A stretch of DNA of 5,531 nt from Deltaproteobacteria bacterium (GCA_003647385.1 QMMT01000173.1:1-5531); one strand, 5' to 3'. Shown: positions 1 to 5,531, counted from the first letter of the stretch. The notes: a model not told the origin generated them from the letters alone. Numbers and translations are program-made.

Positions 1-1675
1 GATCCACGACCTTATGATAAAAATCCGGTCCGAGCGCGGTTCCAAGTCCATCACTGGTGATAGTGGTGCGGGCATTTCGACTGTAGGTGCCAACACCGGC
101 TTTTGCACCACCTTGGAAATTGTGTCGGCAATGTGAGCCTGACCCACCGTGTCCGACATACTGAAAAGGATGGTCCTTCAGGGAACGCGCTGGTGGTGTG
201 GGGGAGACAGGTTCAATCGATTGAAAGAACAGATGCCCTATTTCGTGCCCCACCGTTTCATTGTAATCTTTTACGGTGCCCAGCCCCGTTGCTGCACCTG
301 TATACACACATACAACCTGTCCATCACCGGCAGCGCATCCGGCAAAAGACTTGGTTGCAAGTATACTTAGCTTGATAAAAACTTTATCGCTAACTTCCGC
401 GCCGGCGGGCCTCTTAACTTTGATTTTATTCAACGCGGTCCGTGTCTTATCAATTTCTATATCGCTGTCTGTCAGATTAGCTTCTTTATGCCAATGGGTG
501 GGGGGGCTCAGAGCTGAGTCTTCGTCGGTTTTGCTCCACTCGCCACTTATAACAAAACTCGCACCAGCCTTCAGCGGTGGATTACAGGCGATTTCGGCAT
601 CAGGAATTATAACTTCATGAGGGTCACTGGTTAACTCACAAACCACCACAGCTGTTGCGCAATCCGCATCCACCGAGTCGCACTGATAATTAGTGATAAT
701 CAGGTTGGAAGTGAGTTTATGTGCTTTATCATCCCCGGTATGGGGTCGCATCTTCTTGAATTCTACTGTATTGTGGTATCCTATAACCGCTGCCTTATTA
801 ACATCGCTTCCGTTCAGTTTGACCATGTACTCCTTAACAAAAGTCCTTTTTTTCAGGTCGACACTCGTGATATCTGTTTCTTCAAATTCTTTTTTTTCTA
901 AATTGGCTTTGCCCATCTCAACAAAGACTTCTTTGTAAGCGTCTACCGCATTCTGCGGCACAGGAGGGGCAGAAGGGCTATAGTCTTTAAAATAGGTCAT
1001 CTGGTACCAGAATTTACGCCAGACCTCGTATTTAGCCTGAGTTTTCTTTGCAGCAGCGCCGGAACCTTCCACGGATGTATCAAGCTCTGCACTAATTTCA
1101 AACTGATCACCACCATACTGGGATGTATAAAAAGATATTTCCGGGGTCCATCCTTTGGCATTGGTATTTTTAGATGTTTCAGCATCTCTGCCTGTCCCGA
1201 AGCCTCCTTTTTCCTTACCCGTCAATTCTGCATCAGTCCAAACAGTTGCCTCCGGAGTAGCTCTATTGGCTGCTTTTGTACATGTGTGTTTGAAAACAAC
1301 TTTAACGCCATTCAGCGTTCCTGTTTCCCCGTCTTGTAGTTTGACCCGGGCCTTGAAGATAATCTCCCGGCCATTTTCAGGATGTCTCTTGTTCGGGTCG
1401 TCCGGCCCAGCCTTCATCGAATTTTTTTTCAAATTGATGTACTGCTTAAAATGTGCCCCGTTTTTATCAGTCCGTTCAACATGTTCGGTGATTACGGCAG
1501 TGTCCGTGCAGTCCATCCCGACGCCTTTGACCCATTTTCTTTTGTCCTGTTTCACCACCTCCACCAGTTCGACCAGTTCATATTTGGGTTTTGGACACGG
1601 TTGGCTTTCAGAGGATAAGGATCCCCCTGTGTTGGTGCTTGGCTTTTTGGAGTTTTTTGTATCGTTCAACGACAT
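1..1675 (-). CDS. Predicted T6SS zinc metallopeptidase effector (3' end beyond window)
   Basis: An uninterrupted frame runs from ATG at 1675 to the window edge: 558 codons without a stop, so the C-terminus is missing. The N-terminus is polar and low-complexity (Lys/Ser/Thr/Asn/Pro, residues 1-30), then comes a segment containing VELVEVV and KWVKG (about 35-51). A middle, probably beta-rich, region includes GGDQFEISAELD (188-199) and YEVWRKFWYQ (216-225). Near the end, NETVGHEIGHLF contains the HExxH zinc-protease signature with H477 and H481 as likely zinc ligands and E478 as the catalytic base. A Gly/His/Cys-rich stretch follows (H502, H509, H515, C516, H518). No signal peptide or membrane segment is seen, as expected for T6SS cargo. 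Ten cysteines, including C332 and C339, could form disulfides. The start is supported by GGGGAGGT upstream, and the gene lies 8 nt after its neighbour. HExxH is known from T6SS metallopeptidases such as the VgrG2b C-terminal domain; the effector role here is inferred from motif plus operon. Family and substrate are not identified. Confidence 0.85.
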   Translation of the reverse strand, partial: MSLNDTKNSKKPSTNTGGSLSSESQPCPKPKYELVELVEVVKQDKRKWVKGVGMDCTDTAVITEHVERTDKNGAHFKQYINLKKNSMKAGPDDPNKRHPENGREIIFKARVKLQDGETGTLNGVKVVFKHTCTKAANRATPEATVWTDAELTGKEKGGFGTGRDAETSKNTNAKGWTPEISFYTSQYGGDQFEISAELDTSVEGSGAAAKKTQAKYEVWRKFWYQMTYFKDYSPSAPPVPQNAVDAYKEVFVEMGKANLEKKEFEETDITSVDLKKRTFVKEYMVKLNGSDVNKAAVIGYHNTVEFKKMRPHTGDDKAHKLTSNLIITNYQCDSVDADCATAVVVCELTSDPHEVIIPDAEIACNPPLKAGASFVISGEWSKTDEDSALSPPTHWHKEANLTDSDIEIDKTRTALNKIKVKRPAGAEVSDKVFIKLSILATKSFAGCAAGDGQVVCVYTGAATGLGTVKDYNETVGHEIGHLFFQSIEPVSPTPPARSLKDHPFQYVGHGGSGSHCRHNFQGGAKAGVGTYSRNARTTITSDGLGTALGPDFYHKVVD

Positions 1676-1683
1676 GGTCTGGT

Positions 1684-2457
1684 CTACCTCCCCTCATCGA
1701 TTGAATTGGCTAATGCTTTAGTAAGATAGGCAATCCCCTTACTAAAGAGGCGCTCCACTCGTTTTTCAGAAGCACTAATACTATCATCCTTCAGTGTGTC
1801 ACCACACCAGGGGTATAAGGGGTCATCTGCAAAACCATGCCCCAGCATAAACATGAAACAGGTAAAACAAATGATACCTGAGCTGCCGGAAATTGAATAC
1901 TCCTGTGACAGTTTCCTGCCCTGTTGAATAAGTTTGAGAAGTGCCTTGTCTCCGGCATATTGACATTTTTGCGGGTGATTGAGTTTGAGACGGAATAAAA
2001 GATCTGTCTCAAGATCTCCCTTTAATTTACACAGGCTTTTGAAGTTTTCCTGGCTGGCACGGGTCAGTGATTTTACTGCATATCTCCGGTTGGGGCCGCC
2101 CACTTTTTCCACGTAATCCATGGCTTTATCAAAAAGGCAGTCTGCACGTTCGTCCTGATTTTCAATTTCAGGATCGTTTAAAATCCGGGCTGCCCATGGC
2201 AGCTGGCAGTCAGTATCAAAATAGCTGCCCAGCATAAACATCATTTCAATGTAAAATTGTACAGGACCGTAGTTTGTGAAACCGTATTGTTCTGCCTGTT
2301 TGATCCCAAGCCGGACAACGTCTCTCACGCCATCCTCACCTAAAGCCTTGCTGAGATTTGGGCTAAAATCCTGCAAATGCCGGATCATATTGTTTTCAAA
2401 GTTTCGCAGGGATACCTGCTGGAAAACTTCCATCTGTTCTTTACGGATTGTCAGCAT
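1684..2457 (-). CDS. T6SS operon accessory protein with internal duplication (unnamed family)
   Basis: A 257-aa soluble protein without signal peptide; I do not recognise a named family. The opening IRKEQMEVFQQ...FENNMIRHLQDFSP resembles hypothetical proteins I recall beside vgrG and DUF4123 genes. Two halves are related: residues 73-118 and 202-247 align without gaps at a constant offset of 129, sharing MFMLG, F80/F209, D83/D212, PW (87-88/216-217), L93/L222, D95/D224, I98/I227, R104/R233, LF.K (108-111/237-240), Y115/Y244 and K118/K247. The composition suggests helical bundles. The start is taken as ATG 2457 because GGAGGAAA stands 5 nt before it; an in-frame GTG at 2469 (261 aa) has no ribosome site and would overlap the SD. 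It sits between the DUF4123 chaperone gene (21 nt away) and the effector gene (8 nt). A role as co-chaperone or adaptor for effector loading is inferred; an immunity role is possible but less likely, since such genes usually follow the effector. Confidence 0.88.
   Translation of the reverse strand: MLTIRKEQMEVFQQVSLRNFENNMIRHLQDFSPNLSKALGEDGVRDVVRLGIKQAEQYGFTNYGPVQFYIEMMFMLGSYFDTDCQLPWAARILNDPEIENQDERADCLFDKAMDYVEKVGGPNRRYAVKSLTRASQENFKSLCKLKGDLETDLLFRLKLNHPQKCQYAGDKALLKLIQQGRKLSQEYSISGSSGIICFTCFMFMLGHGFADDPLYPWCGDTLKDDSISASEKRVERLFSKGIAYLTKALANSIDEGR
1686..1693 (-). promoter_or_regulatory. Shine-Dalgarno of the effector gene, inside the preceding gene
   Basis: Read on the minus strand this is GGGGAGGT, ending 10 nt before the ATG at 1675. 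It is formed by the last sense codons and the first base of the TAG stop of the upstream gene. Ribosomes finishing that gene therefore cover the effector's initiation site, which suggests translational coupling. The spacing is slightly long but the match to the anti-SD is strong. Confidence 0.75.
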
Positions 2458-2460
2458 ATT

Positions 2461-2467
2461 TTCCTCC
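2461..2467 (-). promoter_or_regulatory. Shine-Dalgarno deciding the start at 2457
   Basis: On the minus strand the sequence reads GGAGGAA, with GGAGG ending 5 nt before the ATG at 2457. This near-ideal site argues that the gene starts at that ATG and not at the GTG 12 nt upstream, which lies on top of the site itself and is preceded by a GATGATGATGG stretch without SD character. Confidence 0.75.
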
Positions 2468-2478
2468 ACCCATCATCA

Positions 2479-3021
2479 TCAGACAAGGGATACCTTTTCT
2501 TTTACCAGTGTTTCTTTTGCCCGTAAGAAGTGAAGTAATATGGATGGATCTTCATCCTCAACAATAAAATTTTCCCCGGGACCAAAGACGGTTTTTATTT
2601 CTTTTCTATTACAGGAGGGCAGATAAGTTCTCATCACCCTGGGGTCATAAAAACGAAAAAAATAGGATTTTCCCTCGTCATCGTAAACCGTCAGGCAGGT
2701 GCGGAAATGACGGTTGAGCTCATTCAGCGAGGCCGCGGATCGCACAAAGGCGGCTCGGCTTTTTCCCCAGCCAGTTTCCAAAAGCCATAGGGTAAAAGGA
2801 TCTTCTAACTGTAGGTGGACAAGATAAGGTGCCACCCAGGCAAGCTCTTCAGCTCTTTTCCCCCGATGAAGACAAACACTTTCTACTTTTGCACCCATAA
2901 TTTTTGGATAGATTGATTCGCTTCTGGCGGCATCCACAAGGGCATAGACATTAAGGGGAGCCCCCCCCTCCACAGGGTGCCATAATTTATTGATAATTTG
3001 ATCTATTTGAGCAGATGCCAT
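2479..3021 (-). CDS. DUF4123 domain T6SS effector chaperone (Tap/TEC-like)
   Basis: A 180-aa cytoplasmic protein with the hallmarks of DUF4123: YALVDAAR (26-33) at the first strand, APYLVHL (64-70), a GWG turn (84-86), and the most typical block, FFRFYDPRVMRTYLP (121-135), with FGPGENFIVED (146-156) beyond it. The domain fills nearly the whole protein, the usual length for stand-alone members. DUF4123 proteins (Tap-1/TEC in Vibrio and Agrobacterium) bind a cognate effector and help mount it on its VgrG without being secreted. Here the gene lies directly between vgrG (53 nt upstream) and the accessory and effector genes, which points to the HEIGH metallopeptidase as client; that pairing is inference. 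The ATG at 3021 has AAGGA 4 nt upstream, preceded by an A-rich leader of two 7-A runs that may aid ribosome binding. Codons 19-22 include an 8-G run at 2961-2968. Confidence 0.93.
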   Translation of the reverse strand: MASAQIDQIINKLWHPVEGGAPLNVYALVDAARSESIYPKIMGAKVESVCLHRGKRAEELAWVAPYLVHLQLEDPFTLWLLETGWGKSRAAFVRSAASLNELNRHFRTCLTVYDDEGKSYFFRFYDPRVMRTYLPSCNRKEIKTVFGPGENFIVEDEDPSILLHFLRAKETLVKEKVSLV

Positions 3022-3025
3022 GGTA

Positions 3026-3030
3026 TCCTT
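3026..3030 (-). promoter_or_regulatory. Shine-Dalgarno of the DUF4123 gene with A-rich leader
   Basis: On the minus strand AAGGA stands 4 nt before the ATG at 3021. Just upstream lie two runs of A separated by a T (3028-3044 region), an unstructured leader of the type that often improves ribosome access. It gives the chaperone gene its own initiation site rather than coupling it to vgrG, 53 nt away. Confidence 0.6.
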
Positions 3031-3046
3031 TTTTTATTTTTTTAAA

Positions 3047-3061
3047 GAGCCGCACGGGCTC
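3047..3061 (-). repeat. Small perfect hairpin between vgrG and the chaperone gene
   Basis: GAGCC (3057-3061 read on minus) pairs perfectly with GGCTC (3047-3051) around the 5-nt loop CGTGC. In the transcript it is followed by only three U and then a run of A, so it is a poor intrinsic terminator. It could protect the vgrG mRNA 3' end or act as a weak attenuator that lowers expression of the downstream genes relative to vgrG. Function is inferred; a 5-bp stem can occur by chance. Confidence 0.35.
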
Positions 3062-3074
3062 ATAATTATTTCGG

Positions 3075-5180
3075 TCATGTGTCGCATAGTGGTTTTCCAG
3101 ACTTTGCCGCATTTTTAAATGCCTCGGCCTGGGGTGTGGGAGGTGGTGGCTTTAGAGCGGGTGACGGAGGGGATGGCGTCTTAAGCTTTGAAGCCTTTCC
3201 AGGAGCAGCAGTATCTGCTTCACGGGGATCTTTAGGCCCCTCAGGTGACGATCCTGATCCGGACCCGGCAGAACCGCCGCTGTTTATCATTACCGCTGTG
3301 CCCTTAATGGTGACACCGGATGGTCCGATATCAACAAAATTACTGCCGACTTTGAGAGATATCTGGGTGTCTGCCTCTACTATAACCTTCATGCCCGCCT
3401 TCAGGTGGATTTCACCTCTGGCATCAAGCGCATGGTTCGCCGCAGCTTTTTCCTGTATATCCCCACCAGCTTCACGGGAGATCGTGCCGTCTACCACTTC
3501 GTTTCTGTCCCCCAGAATAGTGAGGTGTTTATTTTCATAGATCGTTTCAATCTGATCTTTTTCCACTATCAGGTGACTTTCATTACCAACCCATTCACAC
3601 AGGTCTTTTTCAGTGCGGATATCCTGGTTTTTCTGGGCATGGATAAAAATCTGTTCCTTATCCTGCTTGTCCTCGAAACGGATTTCGTTAAACCCGCCGC
3701 TACCGGGTGAACTGTTTGATTTGAAAGTACTCCTGGTCATGTCCTCCGGTAATGTATAGGGGGGGGGATTCATGCCGTTATACACCTGCCCAGTGACAAT
3801 CGGTTGATCAGGATTGCCTTCGATAAAATCAACAATCACTTCATGACCGATCCTTGGCAGAAACATGGCTCCCCAGCCATTACCCGCCATGGCCTGGCAG
3901 ACACGCAGCCAGCAGGAGGTGTTTTCATCAAACTTGTCGTTTCTGTCCCAGTGGAAATGGACTTTTATTCGTCCATGTTCATCCGTGTAGATTTCTTCTC
4001 CCTCAGGACCCACAACCACCGCTGTCTGAACACCTTTCACCATCGGAACAGGTGTCTTTCTCCGGGGTCTGAACGGTATTTCATGGGGAATACAGTCAAA
4101 GTGATTTTGATAGATTTTCTTTTCTTTACCCGGAGAGGAACCTGTGGAATAGCTGTCTGACTGGTCTGCCTTATGAATGATACGGGTTAAAAGATATTCT
4201 TTATCATTCCAATCCTCCCGGTAAGATTTTTCCAATTTGAAACGGCCGCCGCTGACAAATGCCCGGCAGTTACTGGTACCGCTCAGGGAGGTGATACGAG
4301 ACTCCTCCTCCTCCATACGAACCGCAGCCAGAGTGTTTCCCCTGCTGCGCTTGGCATATCCCCCAGGATAGTCATACTTCTCCCGCTCTCCCGGCACCAG
4401 ATCATGCGTGGTATCAGAAGTTATCTTCAGGTCTGAGCTAGGGATTTCAAAGTTGTAATCATTTAATGTATATTTTGTCGCCTGAATCTGCTTTGTCATT
4501 TTAAGCGTTTCAATCTGGTCTTCATGGCCAAAGTCTTCCCGGCCAGTTACTTTGAATTTGGCAGATTCCTGTGTCAGGCAGGGGTTATTTACACCGGAAT
4601 GATCCGCAAGAACCATGGTGTGTTTGCCATCCTCGTGTTCGAAAAAATAATAGATGCCTTCCTCTTCCAGAAGCCTTGAGATAAAGTTAAAATCAGTTTC
4701 TCTGTACTGGACGGTGTACTCTCTTTTTTCGTAGGTGTTGTTCAATTCGAATCTATAGTGACTGAGTTTTTTTTCTGAAAAAATTTTTTCAGCAATATCC
4801 TTTACGGAAAGTTTCTGGAATATTCTGGAATTTGAGGTCCGGGTCAAAAGCCAGAGCCATGGCACCAGACTGGCTGAATAATAGGATGTTTGCAGTTTGT
4901 TTTTCTGGTCACTGCTGCCGTGCTTCTGAATGAAGCTGGATACAATGCCGTTTAAAAACCGGCTACTGCCGTCTGCAAGGGTAATGGTTAGGGTAACATT
5001 TTCTCCGATGATGCCTTTAAAAACAATGGACTGCTGTTCAGAAAACAGATCCATATCAAAGTGGAACAGTTCCGACAGGCCTTCATGCCCTTTAAACCGG
5101 GCGAGCAGAAGAGTGTCTTTATCCAGTGGCGTTTTTATCGAAAGGAGCTTGTTGTCCTGTGTTAACATATAGGTCCCCAT
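3075..5180 (-). CDS. vgrG: T6SS spike protein VgrG (TssI), non-evolved type
   Basis: A complete 701-aa VgrG, the trimeric spike that caps the Hcp tube and carries effectors out of the cell. The gp27-like base covers roughly residues 1-370 (LLLARFKGHEGLSELFHFD near the start, YRETDFNFISRLLEEEGIYYFFEH at 159-182). The gp5-like OB-fold follows, with GEEIYTDEHGRIKVHFHWD (394-412), SCWLRVCQ (422-429), WGAMFLPRIGHEVIVDF (436-452) and GNPDQPIVTGQVYN (455-468). NPPPY (471-475) and GGFNEIRFEDK (495-505) lead into the beta-helix needle (about 510-630). After residue 633 there is no enzymatic domain, only a Gly/Ser then Pro/Ala/Lys tail ending in AFKNAAKSGKPLCDT, so this VgrG delivers separate cargo. 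The start is uncertain: ATG 5180 lacks an SD, whereas in-frame ATG 5168 (697 aa) has GGGGA close upstream. A promoter lies just upstream, and the chaperone gene follows after 53 nt. Confidence 0.97.
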   Translation of the reverse strand: MGTYMLTQDNKLLSIKTPLDKDTLLLARFKGHEGLSELFHFDMDLFSEQQSIVFKGIIGENVTLTITLADGSSRFLNGIVSSFIQKHGSSDQKNKLQTSYYSASLVPWLWLLTRTSNSRIFQKLSVKDIAEKIFSEKKLSHYRFELNNTYEKREYTVQYRETDFNFISRLLEEEGIYYFFEHEDGKHTMVLADHSGVNNPCLTQESAKFKVTGREDFGHEDQIETLKMTKQIQATKYTLNDYNFEIPSSDLKITSDTTHDLVPGEREKYDYPGGYAKRSRGNTLAAVRMEEEESRITSLSGTSNCRAFVSGGRFKLEKSYREDWNDKEYLLTRIIHKADQSDSYSTGSSPGKEKKIYQNHFDCIPHEIPFRPRRKTPVPMVKGVQTAVVVGPEGEEIYTDEHGRIKVHFHWDRNDKFDENTSCWLRVCQAMAGNGWGAMFLPRIGHEVIVDFIEGNPDQPIVTGQVYNGMNPPPYTLPEDMTRSTFKSNSSPGSGGFNEIRFEDKQDKEQIFIHAQKNQDIRTEKDLCEWVGNESHLIVEKDQIETIYENKHLTILGDRNEVVDGTISREAGGDIQEKAAANHALDARGEIHLKAGMKVIVEADTQISLKVGSNFVDIGPSGVTIKGTAVMINSGGSAGSGSGSSPEGPKDPREADTAAPGKASKLKTPSPPSPALKPPPPTPQAEAFKNAAKSGKPLCDT
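3759..3767 (-). repeat. C9 homopolymer inside vgrG
   Basis: Nine consecutive C on the coding strand encode three CCC proline codons (residues 472-474) in the NPPPY motif that many VgrG proteins share. The peptide is constrained, but the use of CCC three times is not, and the resulting tract is long enough to be prone to slippage. A one-base change would remove the needle and the tail. Confidence 0.7.
4775..4792. repeat. Perfect 18-bp palindrome inside vgrG
   Basis: The sequence is CTG, six A, six T, CAG, identical on both strands. It falls in codons for residues around 131-136 (EKIFSE) of VgrG, and a further run of A follows in the transcript. It could form a cruciform or short hairpin, but because Lys, Ile and Phe codons naturally give A and T runs, chance is a reasonable explanation. 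Confidence 0.5.
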
Positions 5181-5222
5181 TTGTAGAGTTTAAAAAAAGG
5201 ACAATAAAATTACAGTATAAAA

Positions 5223-5252
5223 TTAGTACCAGAGCCCCTTTATTTTTGTCAA
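5223..5252 (-). promoter_or_regulatory. Predicted sigma70-type promoter of the vgrG operon
   Basis: On the minus strand a perfect -35 box TTGACA (5247-5252) is followed after 18 nt by TACTAA (5223-5228), which has TG one base upstream as in an extended -10. The -10 hexamer itself matches consensus at only three of six positions, so the strength rests on the -35 and the TG. Transcription would begin near 5215, leaving a leader of about 35-40 nt before vgrG. The 163-nt intergenic region (5181-5343) is AT-rich and contains no coding frame. No sigma54 box was seen. GTCTGAGAC at 5330-5338 is a 9-nt interrupted palindrome further upstream, with no known meaning. Confidence 0.55.
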
Positions 5253-5343
5253 CATTTTAAAAAATGAATGACCGTGCATGAACAATAGAAATACAAAAAA
5301 ATCAGCTTCAGCTCAACGGTGCATAAGGTGTCTGAGACGTACC

Positions 5344-5531
5344 TCAATTTTTGAATACTGTGAAATGAACCGGCGCGGACACATACGGCCCCACCAGGGC
5401 ATATACATAATACCGGCCTTCCGGAATCGTCTCTTCTAATTTTTCTTTAAGATCAAGAGATACAAAGCCATTTAAAAGCGTTTCGTTCCCATCCCCGGGT
5501 GGGGTGTAAAGTGGTACCATCAGATTTATAA
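5344..5531 (-). CDS. C-terminal end of an unidentified protein (5' end beyond window)
   Basis: An open frame enters from the window edge and ends at TGA 5344-5346, giving 61 residues. The peptide reads like real protein: VPLYTPPGDGNETLLNGF, then LDLKEKLEETIPEGRYYVYA, then GPYVSAPVHFTVFKN at the end. The pattern of a short Asp/Leu stretch, an xxPEGxYYxYA turn and a final alternating strand suggests the last strands of a beta-sandwich domain, as seen at the ends of surface or extracellular proteins; this is inference from pattern only. I cannot name a family. It is separated from vgrG by 163 nt with a promoter, so it is probably not part of the same transcription unit. Confidence 0.7.
   Translation of the reverse strand, partial: INLMVPLYTPPGDGNETLLNGFVSLDLKEKLEETIPEGRYYVYALVGPYVSAPVHFTVFKN

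Noticed and set aside
276..620. Plus-strand 114-codon open frame and other short plus-strand frames in 100-940
   Set aside because: All antisense to the effector frame, with no SD and no protein-like features.
890..897. A8 run on the coding strand of the effector as a programmed frameshift site
   Set aside because: The reading frame is GAA AAA AAA GAA, so the canonical A AAA AAG slip phase is not present, and the frame is open on both sides without need for a shift.
997..1185. Minus-strand 62-codon open frame
   Set aside because: Out-of-frame shadow inside the effector gene, which is open in another frame across the same span.
1155..1721. Plus-strand 188-codon open frame
   Set aside because: It lies antisense to the effector gene and to the end of the accessory gene. 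The peptide is Ser/Phe/Val/Leu-rich low-quality sequence without SD or motif, whereas the minus-strand frame is continuous and has HExxH.
3079..3540. Plus-strand 153-codon open frame
   Set aside because: Antisense to the VgrG needle and tail; its Gly/Pro/Ala/Ser content mirrors the Pro/Gly codons of that tail. No ribosome site or recognisable domain.
5295..5320. Possible terminator of the upstream gene (T7 run on minus after GAGCTGAAGCTGA)
   Set aside because: The only local stem is three base pairs (AGC/GCT) with a 4-nt loop; longer pairings need large loops or G-U pairs. The U-run is suggestive but the hairpin is too weak to call.
1..5531. CRISPR array, tRNA, rRNA, insertion sequence ends
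   Set aside because: No regularly spaced direct repeats, no tRNA-like cloverleaf or rRNA segment, and no terminal inverted repeats or transposase frame were seen.

Overview
The window reads as a type VI secretion system (T6SS) tip-and-cargo operon, transcribed entirely on the minus strand, from a Gram-negative bacterium. T6SS VgrG and DUF4123 proteins are found almost only in diderms. The protein style (Lys/Glu-rich, mid-GC, strong GGAGG ribosome sites) would fit a Desulfobacterota or gammaproteobacterial genome, but that placement is a guess from memory of similar proteins and cannot be settled here.

Layout, in the direction of transcription (high to low coordinates): (1) 5344-5531 is the last 61 codons of an unidentified gene whose start lies outside the window. 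(2) 5181-5343 is a 163-nt AT-rich intergenic stretch holding a good sigma70-type promoter (TTGACA, 18-nt spacer, extended -10) that points at vgrG. (3) 3075-5180 is a complete 701-aa VgrG spike protein with no toxin domain; it ends in a Gly/Ser/Pro-rich tail and a short terminal peptide. (4) 3022-3074 is a 53-nt spacer with a small perfect hairpin. (5) 2479-3021 is a DUF4123 effector-loading chaperone (Tap/TEC family). (6) 1684-2457 encodes a 257-aa protein of unnamed function with a clear internal duplication. Its start is better placed at an internal ATG (2457) behind a GGAGGAAA ribosome site than at the upstream GTG (2469). (7) 1-1675 is a long open frame, cut by the window edge after 558 codons, with no stop. 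It carries a zincin HEIGH motif (H477, E478, H481) followed by a Gly/His/Cys-rich segment, so it is the likely toxic cargo: a zinc metallopeptidase effector.

The genes fit one working model: VgrG tips the Hcp tube, the DUF4123 chaperone brings the metallopeptidase effector to the VgrG C-terminal tail, and the duplicated-domain protein is a second accessory factor (co-chaperone, adaptor or, less likely, immunity protein). Gaps between the last three genes are 21 and 8 nt, and the effector's Shine-Dalgarno sequence lies inside the last codons of the preceding gene, which suggests translational coupling. No PAAR protein and no obvious immunity gene is visible; either could lie beyond coordinate 1. 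The long plus-strand open frames are antisense shadows of these genes.
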